Assembly (NCBI RefSeq): GCF_900104665.1
Contig: NZ_LT629968.1
Location: 424,328 to 488,327, forward strand
Source of the DNA: Traorella massiliensis
GTDB taxonomy: Bacteria; Bacillota_I; Bacilli_A; Erysipelotrichales; Erysipelotrichaceae
DNA length: 64,000 bases
Reading direction: 5' to 3'
The notes below the pieces were generated by a model. The model saw nothing but the letters and a program-made list of their open reading frames with translations, searched no databases and had not been told where the DNA came from. Position 1 is the first letter of the stretch. Each line of letters begins with the position of its first letter. This document shows positions 7,539-17,600 of the stretch, piece by piece. The translations under genes and the position numbers were made by a program.

Positions 7539-8174
7539 CTATCTGTTATATGAACGTTCAATCTGCAGCTTATCTGAAAGATCTTTAATTGTCATGATCC
7601 AGTCTTCGTCTTTTAACTGATCGATGTCACCGATCTGCTGAAGATATAGGATGAGTTCTTCTTTATTACTGGACTGCTGGAATGCTTCAGCCTGAATTTC
7701 TGTAATCTGTTCGCTTTCTTCCAGGTCATTGAGTTTGCTATCATAATAACGGTCAAGTGATTCTTCAAATTCTTTATAATTTTTTAAGATAACAGGTTTC
7801 ATATCTTCTACAGAAGGAAGCTGAATTTCCTTATCCTTTAACAGTTCGTCAGACAGAAAGCAGACTCCAATAAGATCTTCAGCTGTGACTCTATCCATTT
7901 TGCTGATCACCTGTTTCACAGTATTCAGCTGATATTGATTCATCATGTTAAGCTGCATAGAAAGAAGATTGATTTCCTGCGGGTCACCGATGGGTAGTTT
8001 TGGAATAAAGGCATATTCTTTTGGAAGGTACCGTTCTGTTATGTAGTGTGTTCCATCACCTATAAGGTCTTTCTGAAGCTGAGACAGCTGATCGGGATCT
8101 TTTGGAAAAGAAAACCCTTCACCATCAAAATAATAATCGAGATATTTAATAAAATGCGGGGTCAATTCTGACAT
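7539..8174 (-). CDS. Hypothetical 211-residue acidic protein
   Basis: Not recognised. It is acidic and rich in helices with Gln/Glu-rich stretches (EESEQITEIQAEAFQQSS) and ends in a basic tail. AAAGGAG is correctly spaced for the ATG. It lies directly downstream of the T4SS genes, after a palindrome at 8194-8214, and upstream of the second ssb, so it may be co-transcribed with transfer functions. Confidence 0.7.
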   Translation of the reverse strand: MSELTPHFIKYLDYYFDGEGFSFPKDPDQLSQLQKDLIGDGTHYITERYLPKEYAFIPKLPIGDPQEINLLSMQLNMMNQYQLNTVKQVISKMDRVTAEDLIGVCFLSDELLKDKEIQLPSVEDMKPVILKNYKEFEESLDRYYDSKLNDLEESEQITEIQAEAFQQSSNKEELILYLQQIGDIDQLKDEDWIMTIKDLSDKLQIERSYNR

Positions 8175-8193
8175 TAAATCACTCCTTTCGGTT

Positions 8194-8214
8194 TACATGG
8201 CAAATTGCCATGTA
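8194..8214. repeat. Dispersed 21-bp palindrome, ATGG class
   Basis: TACATGGCAA and TTGCCATGTA around A. It overlaps the last base of the CHAP gene interval and lies 20 bp upstream of the ATG at 8174, in the position of an operator or mRNA hairpin. Confidence 0.85.
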
Positions 8215-9207
8215 TTATTCATTATCTGTGTTAACATCACCATCAAGATAAATGAAGCCGATAAAATAGCCTCCGCCATTGCTTTGCCGATTTATCAGCC
8301 AGCTGATATCACCGGAATTGATCCGGATGCTCTGTATAGCCTTTTCCAGTGTTGTCCACTTTAACAGGCTTGTTCCACTGGCATTTCCTTCTGAAATCGT
8401 AATTGTTTCACCGTCATATGATTCGACATAAGCAACATGCTGAAGATCTCCGCCCCATACGACGATTGAGTTTTTAGCAGGAGCCTGTCCTACACTGTAA
8501 CCTTTTGCCGCAGCGGTCTCATACCAGGTTCTTGCATCTCCAAGGGGAAGATCCTGAAATCTTTTGTTATTGACTTCATTAACTCTTGCGTAGACATACC
8601 ATGTACACTGACCGGTCCAGCCTGCATTTGAAAATGGATTAAATGGCGATCTATAGGTTTCACCATAATAGTTTGCAGGAAAATCAATTGATCCCATTCC
8701 TTCATCTCCAGGATCATAAAGACTTGTACCTAAGAATTGAATCAGATTCTCATCGCTTATATTTTCGAGACCTTTATAGAAATCAGTTTTCTTCAGATTT
8801 TCTAAATATTCTTCACTGGATACAATAACAGAACCACAGGATTGCTGAGATTCATCTTCACAGACCTCCTTGGTGAATAAGCTTTTTAACTGTTCAAGCG
8901 ATTCTCCTGTAGGACGCTGATCATTCAGATAGTGCGGTAAAATCAGCCACATAATGTTAACGTATATATTTTCACTATAAAGCTCGCTGAGGAAAGGTTC
9001 GTAGAAATTCTGATAATCTTCGGTACCGTTATTGCTTGAAAAGTAGGTCTGCATGATCTCTGAAGCCGAGGTCGTATCGCCGGATATGATACTTTCTTTT
9101 ACAAAGGAACTGTTTCCTCCGGAAAGAGACGGAACTACAGCTCCTGCTATAAGAGAGAAAACAAGGATTGCGGCAAATCCATAAATCATAGTTTTAGTCT
9201 TCACCAT
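8215..9207 (-). CDS. Membrane-anchored CHAP-domain cell-wall hydrolase (conjugation)
   Basis: ATG at 9205-9207 follows the VirB4 stop by one base with AAGGA as ribosome site; an upstream in-frame frame start at 9246 is unlikely. The 330-residue product has an N-terminal membrane helix (about 6-28) and a C-terminal CHAP domain with Cys201 (GQCTWYVYARV), His257 (LQHVAYVE) and Glu262. Such enzymes open peptidoglycan for the T4SS channel in Gram-positive conjugation. The central 130 residues are element-specific and helical. Confidence 0.88.
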   Translation of the reverse strand: MVKTKTMIYGFAAILVFSLIAGAVVPSLSGGNSSFVKESIISGDTTSASEIMQTYFSSNNGTEDYQNFYEPFLSELYSENIYVNIMWLILPHYLNDQRPTGESLEQLKSLFTKEVCEDESQQSCGSVIVSSEEYLENLKKTDFYKGLENISDENLIQFLGTSLYDPGDEGMGSIDFPANYYGETYRSPFNPFSNAGWTGQCTWYVYARVNEVNNKRFQDLPLGDARTWYETAAAKGYSVGQAPAKNSIVVWGGDLQHVAYVESYDGETITISEGNASGTSLLKWTTLEKAIQSIRINSGDISWLINRQSNGGGYFIGFIYLDGDVNTDNE

Positions 9208-9208
9208 G

Positions 9209-11035
9209 CTACATTTCCTTGAGTTCGTTCTGAGTCGGTATGACATGAATAGGGATATGCCGCTGACCGCAGATGAATAGGGCGTCTCCCTGAAGACTGC
9301 TTTCTATAAACTGCATCTCGTTGTTATTAAGATCGATCAGTTTTGACAAATCTTCAATCGATCCTTTTTCAAGATGCATAATGATTCTGTACGGCGAGTT
9401 GTCAAAGATTGCTTTTCCATGAGTAATGATGCGTTTGTCAGTGAAATCTCTTGGCTGCTGTGTACCAATGACACAGACATTATTGTATTTACGGGAACGG
9501 CGTACCATCTGTGCGAGAAGCTTGCTGATTACTTCTTCAAGCATCTGTGTTGAGGCTTCATCAAGAATAAATGCGCTTAGTTCGGAATCATCAAGACACA
9601 GTGACCAGGCATACTGATAGATGACTCTTGTTAAAGCATTGACGATCTTATCGTCCTTTGTAAAGAGTATTTTTGTACCGAATCCGATGATATTGCGGTC
9701 ACCGTCACTTGGCTTGATGGTCGTATGTCCATTGAGATAGATGCTGTATTCATTGAGTATAGGCTTGATCTTCAGCTTCAGATCGTTCAGCAGAGATACC
9801 ACTTTCTCTTTTCCTTCCATATTCAGATTTTCTTCGATCATAAGATTCAGAGTTTTATCAAAATCTGTAAAAGTAGGGAAGCGGTCTGACGGCATGCCTT
9901 TAAATGAATCGGAAAAGGTGATTCCATGTTCTGCGTAAGTTCGTATGACGACATCGCCAACGATTGAAAGCGAGTCATCGGATATGGAAGGCGACAGATA
10001 TGAAAGGATGATCTTGATATCATCGATATTGTTATAAATGGACGTTTCCGTATCCCACATAACTGAAGCATCCTCATCTTCTTCAACGCTGTTCGGCTTC
10101 AGATCGAAAACGTTGATAATGTTTCCTTTTCTTCCCATGTTGATAAAGGAGCCTCCGTATTTTCGGATCATTTTTCCATTCTTGTTTTCAGGATCGATCC
10201 AGACGATCTTTGCTTTTTTTCGTATAAAATAGCGGATCAGCAATGACATGGTAGTTGTTTTGCCGCTTCCGGTATCGCCAGCTAGAACGATATTGCCGGC
10301 CTTTCTTCCTTCCTTTTTTGCTTCATCTTCTTCGTTGATCCATTTAAAAGGATCAAACAGTATAATTCCGTGATTGACATGCTCGTGTCCTAGGATGAAG
10401 CCGTATTTATCTTTCAGTGTTTCAAATACAAAAGGATAGAGTCCGGCTGTTCCTAGAGAGGGAAGAGGGACACCTAAATTTTCTTCGATTACTTTCGGGA
10501 GTCCGGTTTCTGTAAACAGGGGAGAAGCAGCTTTAAAAAGCTGTTCCTGCATCAGCTTGGCAGAAAAAAGACTGAATCCCTGAGTCTGAAGCGATGATTT
10601 GAAATCTTTTGTCTTCTTGTTCAGATCATCCAGATTATCTGCCATGACAGTAAAACAGATTGTTACGTTCTGTGTCATATCCTTTGAATTGATGATTTCA
10701 TTGACATACTGATTCATGGAGGCCAGTTCATCGCTGAGCTGTTCCAGTCTGAATCTGTCATTTTCGGAATTTTTATATTCTTCTTTTTTATCGTTGAACT
10801 CTTTTTTCAGAAGCGATGCACAGTCCATGTCCAGCCTTTCCGTAACGATCTGCATCTTGATATGTGGAATGGCCGCATACTGAGAAAGCAGTCCTAACGA
10901 GAATTCCCGCGGCAGCTGTGTTACCAGCAGATTGCGAGCATATTTTTCTCCAATCATATAATAAGTACCTTTGAAGGCAAGATCCATCGGAGTCAGACGC
11001 GATTTCTTTACTAATCGTTCATTATTCCATATCAT
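9209..11035 (-). CDS. VirB4/TraE-like T4SS ATPase, C-terminal ATPase part
   Basis: This 608-residue protein has Walker A GDTGSGKT (253-260) and a Walker B stretch AFILDEAS at about 490, with the RRSRKYNNVCVIGTQ segment typical of VirB4. It powers assembly of the conjugation channel at the membrane. Its first residues continue a domain that begins in the preceding gene, with which it overlaps by 14 nt in another frame. Single-gene VirB4 homologues are about 800 residues, equal to the sum of the two products, so this is a split VirB4. Confidence 0.9.
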   Translation of the reverse strand: MIWNNERLVKKSRLTPMDLAFKGTYYMIGEKYARNLLVTQLPREFSLGLLSQYAAIPHIKMQIVTERLDMDCASLLKKEFNDKKEEYKNSENDRFRLEQLSDELASMNQYVNEIINSKDMTQNVTICFTVMADNLDDLNKKTKDFKSSLQTQGFSLFSAKLMQEQLFKAASPLFTETGLPKVIEENLGVPLPSLGTAGLYPFVFETLKDKYGFILGHEHVNHGIILFDPFKWINEEDEAKKEGRKAGNIVLAGDTGSGKTTTMSLLIRYFIRKKAKIVWIDPENKNGKMIRKYGGSFINMGRKGNIINVFDLKPNSVEEDEDASVMWDTETSIYNNIDDIKIILSYLSPSISDDSLSIVGDVVIRTYAEHGITFSDSFKGMPSDRFPTFTDFDKTLNLMIEENLNMEGKEKVVSLLNDLKLKIKPILNEYSIYLNGHTTIKPSDGDRNIIGFGTKILFTKDDKIVNALTRVIYQYAWSLCLDDSELSAFILDEASTQMLEEVISKLLAQMVRRSRKYNNVCVIGTQQPRDFTDKRIITHGKAIFDNSPYRIIMHLEKGSIEDLSKLIDLNNNEMQFIESSLQGDALFICGQRHIPIHVIPTQNELKEM

Positions 11036-11735
11036 CTATCAATTCCTCCTGTTCTTCTTTATCATCGGTGTCATATCCGTACTCTTTTCCTGGAAGGACT
11101 TCATAATCTTCATCTTTCAGACTGGAAAAGATTCCATGAGAAAAATAAAAATTATTGATCATCGGATTTTCATACAGATAAGCAAGAAAATTTTCATAGT
11201 CGTAATCATCAAGTTCTTTAAACCGGTATCCTGTAGACAGGAACAGTCCTACGAGCTGATTGTATTTTTTTACACAGTTTTCATAGTTATGGTCTTTGAC
11301 CATGAGGAAGAATTCAATTTCTACATGCGTCTGTTGAAACCAAGCAGCTTTCTCAAAGTCGTTCTCGATCATTTCCCAGATTACAGGATCTTCCTCCTCC
11401 TGCATCTGTTTAGAAAGCTCGCTGAGATGTGCATCAAGGTTTACAGGATTGTGACAGACTGCCCAGTAAAGCTTAAAGTTAATTTGATTCAGAACGGAAC
11501 GGATCTGATTGATGGCGACAAACTGGGCATTGCTGTTTTCGATAAAAAGATTGCGTGGAATCAGCTTAATGCCAAGAATATATTCTTCCGTCTTTTTTGA
11601 TTTAAGAACAATCATATTGTCTCTGATTCGCTCGACATGACTCCAGGCAAGGGATGTAGCCAGTTTCTTTTTTGTGCGCTCTGCTTTCCTGATTTCTTTT
11701 TGTTTTGCTTTTTCAGGACTCAATTTTTTCTTCAT
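11022..11735 (-). CDS. VirB4-like N-terminal domain protein (split gene)
   Basis: This 237-residue protein has a basic N-terminus and a VirB4/TraC-type N-terminal domain (WSHVERIRDNMIVLKSKKTEEYILGIKLIPRN spans about 31-62), then an acidic tail ending DDKEEQEELIDDME. It lacks a P-loop. Its stop lies 14 nt inside the ATPase gene, whose ATG is in a different frame. No slippery heptamer is evident at the junction, so two separate polypeptides are expected. It overlaps the PrgI-like gene by 23 nt. Confidence 0.8.
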   Translation of the reverse strand: MKKKLSPEKAKQKEIRKAERTKKKLATSLAWSHVERIRDNMIVLKSKKTEEYILGIKLIPRNLFIENSNAQFVAINQIRSVLNQINFKLYWAVCHNPVNLDAHLSELSKQMQEEEDPVIWEMIENDFEKAAWFQQTHVEIEFFLMVKDHNYENCVKKYNQLVGLFLSTGYRFKELDDYDYENFLAYLYENPMINNFYFSHGIFSSLKDEDYEVLPGKEYGYDTDDKEEQEELIDDME

Positions 11736-12039
11736 ACTTATAAATTCCTTCCCATATATATTTCTTCGGCTCTTTCATAATTCTTATTTTTAAAATAATA
11801 TATTCCATCATATTGTGATAGGTACTGTATGGAACCACCAGAAAAGTAGAGGCAACCAGCGGAACCAGCAGAAGAAAAAAGATACCAGGATGGATAGATA
11901 AATCGCTGGTCAGATAGAATAAATTTGACACGATAGAAAAAGTCCATCCTACGATAAGCAATATGAGATCGATGATACGAAAACGTCTTGCAATAAGACG
12001 GGATTTTTTAAAATTGCTTGGTGAATAAAACCTTATCAA
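11713..12039 (-). CDS. PrgI/VirB3-like T4SS membrane protein
   Basis: A 108-residue protein with a basic start and two membrane helices (about 25-45 and 50-70), ending in a charged region containing KKYIWEG. Size, topology and location between TrbL/VirB6-like and VirB4-like genes match the PrgI family, the Gram-positive VirB3 counterpart. It overlaps its neighbours by 4 nt upstream and 23 nt downstream, indicating a tightly coupled transfer operon. Confidence 0.8.
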   Translation of the reverse strand: MIRFYSPSNFKKSRLIARRFRIIDLILLIVGWTFSIVSNLFYLTSDLSIHPGIFFLLLVPLVASTFLVVPYSTYHNMMEYIILKIRIMKEPKKYIWEGIYKYEEKIES

Positions 12040-13889
12040 ATAAAATCATCTCCTTCTTCTATTGGGTTCTGTCCAGAAATACCTGCTGGATTGTTTGCCG
12101 GACCTCGAACTGCATGATAAAGATTGCTTGCTGTCTGGAAGCCGGTATTCTTAGTAACGTAGCCTCTTCTGGTTGAAACCGACTTTTGGCCTAGAATTCT
12201 GTTGGCTGAGGCAACATACATGGCACTGCTGAATTTAGCGGCCGTTGGATGCTGATTTGCGAAGTTTCTTGCAAATGTATTGCTTCGTGTGAGACGCGGA
12301 GCTTCTGAACTAGCTGTCTGCTGTGATGTTTCAGTATTGCTGGCACCGGACTGTACAGGTCCGGAATCGACAATCCCCGCATTGCTGTATGAATAGTTAG
12401 CTCCTCCGGCAGAAGTGCTGAAACTGCCCATACCGTATGGAGCCGAGCTTTCCTGTGTCCGTGGCTGATCTCCCCAGAAGGATTGTTCCATGCCGGCTTG
12501 ATGGAGTGCCTGGGAGGGCTGCCCGCGATTCATGCCCGTTGGATCTACTCCCATATATTTAGCTGCATTCATCTGTTTTTCAGTAGGATCTCTGAAATAT
12601 GAGCTATTCATTGAACCGTTGCTTCCATCAGAAAATCCTCCTGCACCTCCGCCTCCTCCAAAAGGCGAGAAACCGTTAGTACCGGATACTCCAGGCAGAG
12701 GACCTCCACCGCTTCCGTCACCGGAGTCATGACCGCCTAAGCTTCGTCCGCCAAGAAGACGGCCACCGCCATAGATGCCTGCCGCTCCGGCAGTAACAGC
12801 TGCTGATGTGAGCATGCTTCCAGCTGCTCGGATTCCACCGGCAAACGAAGTTGCTGTATGAATTGCCTGCATTGACTGCATAGCACCCATGCCGTCACCG
12901 CCAATGATCTGTGCAACACTTGAAGGACCAGTGAGGATACAAAGCAGACCGCCCAAAAATACCATCGTTCTTGCGATTACACCTAAATTAGCGATAGCCG
13001 TTGATGACGTTATCACTAATACGAATTTAAAAAGCAGGATCTGAAGGAAGTTATTCATCAGGTCTGCTGCCAGCAGGCGTACCCATCTTGAAAAAGACTC
13101 GTCATTAAAAGAAACGAGTCCGCTGATTGGTATAGGTGAAATAAGAATCTTGAATCCTATATCAAGAAGTCGTTTGCCAAATTCAAGTGAAACTAAAACG
13201 ATAGCATAACAGGCAATTGCTGCTTCGACAAGCAGAAAAATCAATGCTGTCGTATCAGGAAAATAGTAGTATTCGCCGTCGGCGCCAAGAAGCCAGGCTA
13301 AAGCTCCGCCGATGATAGGAACATTGCCTTCCAGCCATCCTTCCAGACCGGTTGATGAATTGATATCAATCACCTGATAAGGCGGGTAGATGCCATCGGC
13401 AGCAGACGAATAGATTAGATAAGACGGGGTGCCCTGATAGGTCGCATAGACCTCGTCGATATATTCATCGATGAGTTCATTTCCCGTATGTTCTGGCACA
13501 TACTCGATAACGTTGTTTTCAACCTGAAAGAGTTCTGATGAAGTTTCGATCATATCTGAAGCAAATCCTGTAAAGAACGAAACAGTCATTGGTAGAAACA
13601 ATATTACGGTACAAATTACACCGATCTTTACGATAATCTGAAATGGATTAAATTTATCCAGCAGATCCTCATTGAGACTTACTTTCAGATATAGAGAAAC
13701 GACACGAACAAAAGTAAGAAAAGCGATAAAGATACACAGGATTCCCCACCACTGCCATAAAGTCGTGCTAGAGCTGATATCGAACGCTGCTATTGATTCC
13801 ATAGCATTGTACAGGGAGTCCATAATAAAGAACATTCCTTTTAAAAACAGCCATAGTATCCATCGAAAAGCATCGATAATGAGATCCAT
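12036..13889 (-). CDS. TrbL/VirB6-like polytopic T4SS channel protein
   Basis: The first 330 residues contain about six to seven membrane helices, with a large extracytoplasmic loop near 125-200; the last 280 residues are low-complexity Gly/Ser/Ala/Asn-rich. This matches TrbL/VirB6-type proteins of Firmicute conjugative elements, which form the inner channel. It lies between the VirB2-like and PrgI-like genes and overlaps the latter by 4 nt (ATGA). Confidence 0.85.
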   Translation of the reverse strand: MDLIIDAFRWILWLFLKGMFFIMDSLYNAMESIAAFDISSSTTLWQWWGILCIFIAFLTFVRVVSLYLKVSLNEDLLDKFNPFQIIVKIGVICTVILFLPMTVSFFTGFASDMIETSSELFQVENNVIEYVPEHTGNELIDEYIDEVYATYQGTPSYLIYSSAADGIYPPYQVIDINSSTGLEGWLEGNVPIIGGALAWLLGADGEYYYFPDTTALIFLLVEAAIACYAIVLVSLEFGKRLLDIGFKILISPIPISGLVSFNDESFSRWVRLLAADLMNNFLQILLFKFVLVITSSTAIANLGVIARTMVFLGGLLCILTGPSSVAQIIGGDGMGAMQSMQAIHTATSFAGGIRAAGSMLTSAAVTAGAAGIYGGGRLLGGRSLGGHDSGDGSGGGPLPGVSGTNGFSPFGGGGGAGGFSDGSNGSMNSSYFRDPTEKQMNAAKYMGVDPTGMNRGQPSQALHQAGMEQSFWGDQPRTQESSAPYGMGSFSTSAGGANYSYSNAGIVDSGPVQSGASNTETSQQTASSEAPRLTRSNTFARNFANQHPTAAKFSSAMYVASANRILGQKSVSTRRGYVTKNTGFQTASNLYHAVRGPANNPAGISGQNPIEEGDDFI

Positions 13890-13900
13890 AATTCAACTCC

Positions 13901-14203
13901 TTATTCAACAAGACCGAAGATCTTAAAGAATGTTGGTATAAGTTCAACAATGATCGTTGTTACAAGGATCGTAATGCCTGTTTTTTTGAATGGCCGCTGT
14001 TCTTTCTCGTTTTCATCTTTTCCAAGCCATCCTATGTAAGACACCAGAAGTACAAACATTCCAGTAATGGGGATTGCCCATAGCGCAAAGTCTGTTAACG
14101 GAGTAAACCATTCATTAAATGTATTTCTTGCTTCATCTTCATTGAATGATGGGGTAACAAGAAATACCGGGATTGTATAAAAGAAAATTTTCAATTTATT
14201 CAT
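13901..14203 (-). CDS. VirB2/Maff2-like small T4SS membrane protein
   Basis: AAAGGAATATAAAA precedes ATG at 14203, so the product is 100 residues. It has an N-terminal hydrophobic leader and two further membrane helices (WAIPITGMFVLLVSYIGW and ITILVTTIIVELIPTFFKIF) separated by a basic KDENEKEQRPFKK loop. Position as first gene of the transfer operon and topology fit the VirB2-like pilin/Maff2 group. Confidence 0.72.
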   Translation of the reverse strand: MNKLKIFFYTIPVFLVTPSFNEDEARNTFNEWFTPLTDFALWAIPITGMFVLLVSYIGWLGKDENEKEQRPFKKTGITILVTTIIVELIPTFFKIFGLVE

Positions 14204-14219
14204 TTTTATATTCCTTTCT

Positions 14220-14268
14220 AGCCTGGCAGATTGCCAGGTAATAAAAAAACATGGCAATTTGCCATGTT
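14220..14268. repeat. Pair of dispersed palindromes, one of each class
   Basis: A CCTGG-class copy (14220-14240, with two outer mismatches) and an ATGG-class copy (14248-14268) lie 7 bp apart just upstream of the VirB2-like gene, in the expected promoter region of the transfer operon. Confidence 0.85.
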
Positions 14269-14385
14269 GTAAATCATTTTATAAGTTCATATTCCTGCAT
14301 TTTATTTTTTATGTGGGAATTGTAGTAAATTTTAAGCATTTTCCCTTGATGTCCATAAATGATTGCCTCTAAACAAATTATAGCA

Positions 14386-14571
14386 TCATTTCTCGTTGAA
14401 TTCTAGAATTTCCAGTTTTGGATCAAGAAAAATTATGTTTTCATTTTCAATTTTAAGTAGATCCATGATGTTGCATATACTCATACCAGTGATTTTTTTG
14501 TATGAAATTTTTGTATCATGCCTCTTTATTTTTAATTCTTTTTCAGAATTAGAAGAATTTTTGTTATTCAT
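14386..14571 (-). CDS. Small hypothetical 61-residue protein
   Basis: Begins MNNKNSSNSEKELKIKRHD and ends DPKLEILEFNEK; highly charged, no family recognised. AAAGGAAAAGAG lies about 10 nt upstream of the ATG and a palindrome is at 14594-14614, the same arrangement as other element genes. It separates the adhesin gene from the transfer operon. It is short enough that chance cannot be excluded. Confidence 0.5.
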   Translation of the reverse strand: MNNKNSSNSEKELKIKRHDTKISYKKITGMSICNIMDLLKIENENIIFLDPKLEILEFNEK

Positions 14572-14593
14572 ATTTTTACACTCTTTTCCTTTC

Positions 14594-14614
14594 TACATGG
14601 CAAATTGCCATGTA
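14594..14614. repeat. Dispersed 21-bp palindrome, ATGG class
   Basis: TACATGGCAA and TTGCCATGTA around A, between the adhesin gene (stop at 14639) and the 61-residue gene. Confidence 0.85.
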
Positions 14615-14638
14615 ATAAAAAGAAAAAAGTGAGGCTAG

Positions 14639-17600
14639 TTATCTAACCTCACTAGTTTTTCTGTGCTTTAACAAAATAAAAATAAATGCAAACAAACTAC
14701 ATAACATAGCTATTAAATAGCTTTGCAATGGTGTGCTGTCATCTGTTTTTACAGAATCATCAGGAAGAATCGTATTTAAATAAGCGATAGAATAGTAGCC
14801 CTCTTCTCCGGCTTCTACAAGCTCGCCATTGACGAATAGGCCGGCATCGTTGTATTCAACTTTTACGACTTCATCTGATAATCGGTAACCCTGTGGAGCG
14901 GATGTTTCTTTGATGTACCAAGTACCATAAGTCAGGTCAAATTCTGCGTATCCGTCCTTCGTGTTTCCTGCAACAGTTAGAATTTCTTCTGTGCATTCCG
15001 CATCACTGTATAATGTGAATGCGAAATCTTTGCTCAGAATAGCTTCACCGGTCTGAGAATCGATCTTGTTTACATGAACATAAGCCCATTTCAGTTCGTT
15101 CATGATAGCTTCACCATCGTTGATCGTGATCAGAACATTATCTTCATGCGACTGATCGATGCTGAAGTCATATTCATTTTCGTCAAGAATGTAGGCACTG
15201 TTCGTAGAAAGTTCACGAAGATAATAGTTACCAACTGGAAGTCTAGGTACATTGACAAGATGTCCTTCTTCATCAATGCCTACGGTAGCCACTAAGGTAT
15301 CCGGTTCAATTGCGACATTGCCCATGTAATCATAAGTATCGTCTCTTGTGAAAATGCCAAACACAACATCCTTATAGGCATCCGGATATTCAAGATAGCC
15401 TTCTTCAAATGTCTTGGTAAAGTCCAGCTCATAGGAAGGAAGATCATTGACCAGTGTTGATTCGATCAGCTGTACTTCTGTAGACTGGCTGGCCTCGATT
15501 TCAAAATAGTGTCTTTCTGTATCCGGAATATATCCGATTGGTGTCTTGGTTTCAACATAATAGTAAGATCCTACCAGAAGATTCCTGCTTTCTACTGCAT
15601 CCCAGTCGCTTTCTAAAGTCTGAATGGCTTCACCCTTCCTGTAATAAGTATGATTACCGATCGTGATATCTTCAGCTGCATAGATCGTGATTTCAGCACC
15701 TAAAATGTTGGTTTCTTCTAATACCGGGGACTGAACAGTGCCGAATTCTGTCTGCCATGTATCCGTGTGCGTGAAGATCTCGCCGATCTTGTTCCATACA
15801 AGTCTTCCAACGACAAGATCATCGAACATTTCTACTGTCTGAACCTCACCGGTAGGAAGTACAGTAAATTCAACATCCTGTGCGATCGCATATCCGTAAG
15901 GAGAGCTGGTTTCACGAAGAACATAGGTAACACCGACTTCCAGACCTTTGATCAGATGCGGCTTAATGCTTCCGTCTTCATTTTTGCCATCCTGTCCGGA
16001 GATCCATGTATCAAATACTGCTCCCGGATCGTCTTTCGGGAAGACAGTCAGATGAGCGTCTTCGATTTCCTCGCTGTTAGTAATATCCTTTTTGGATACT
16101 TCCACTTTAGTGATTTCATTGAGATCGTTAAAAGAGTTATTGACTGTCGTAATGGTCTGTTCCTTGAACTTCGTATCGACATCAAAAACAGCATCAGATA
16201 ATACATACCCTGAAGGCTGTTTGATTTCCTTGACATAGAAGTGAACTTCATCATCTAAAGAGATTGGAAGATCTGCTTTGAATGTAAGCCTGCCATTCTC
16301 ATCTGTAACAGCTTCTTCAATTAATGTATCTGCCGGCAATAAAACATTGCCATCAAGAACCAGATCCGTTTTAGTGTATAAGCCATAGACAGCACCGGAC
16401 AATAAATTACCCTCATCATCTTTCTTCGTGAGTTCTATATTTACTTTCTGACGGTCATTTTTAAAACTGATTTCTTCTGAAACGACTTCAACTGTCTGAT
16501 CTTTGTATTCCAGCTTTACTTTCTGAATTTCAGTATTTAAGATCATACCGTTTTGTACCTTAGTTTCTTCAATGCGATACTCACCTAAAGGAAGCGTGCC
16601 GGACGTTGCATAGCCGTTAGTTCCAGTCGTAATTGTTTCTACGATTTCATCCTTTTCATAAAGGACTGTTCCATCGTTTGATGGATCCATAATATCGGCA
16701 TCCGCAATGATGTTAAACTGAGTATCAGACTGTGGCATTTCTTCATAGATGAAGGAATAGCTTCCGTCATCGTTCTGATGAATGCCTGTGAAGACTTCGC
16801 CCTCTTTGTACACTGTGATCTGTCCTTTAACAGAAATGTCTTCCATTTCAACCGTGATCACAGGTGTTTGACCATCTTCACCGACCTCATATACACCATC
16901 CTCAGAAACGGTAAATTTTACTGGTTCAGTGTTCAATACATAGCCATTTGGAGCCGTAATCTCTTCCAGCTGATAGTTACCGTACATGATAACATCATTT
17001 AAATAAACGATGCCCTGATCTGTCGTTGACCATGTGTCTACGGTGTGGGGAATAGGGAACCAGACAAACTGAGTCAAATATTCATTCGTATCAAGATTTT
17101 TAATTTTGAAAGTCGTATTTGGCAGTAAAACAGTCTTGCCGGTTTCAGCATCTTTCTTCACAAGTTTCAGCATACCTTCAAATGGCGCATCATTCATGAT
17201 GATCCAAGGCTGAGGTTCATCGCTGTCTTCGGTGATCGTAATGATGAAATCTTCCACTGCTTCATGTTCATCGGGTTTCTTTGTTTCTCTTACTATGTAA
17301 ACTCCATAAGGCAACTTTTGAGATTCCAGATATCCTTTGGAATCAGTCATTGAAACATCATAGGTTGGTGCAGCATCCCAGCCTAAGCGATCCACATCTG
17401 ATTTCAGTTTTGCGGTAAATTCAGCACCTTCAAGTGTTGGTACTTCGCCCGTTGATCCATTAGAACCAATTTTGATCAAGCTATAAGCCTGTTCATTCGG
17501 CTTGTCCTTATGTGTGACAGAAACACTTACATTTGGAGTATTCTGATCTGCATACTCAACATCAGCTTGTACGTCCACAGTATTCACAACGACCGTACCA

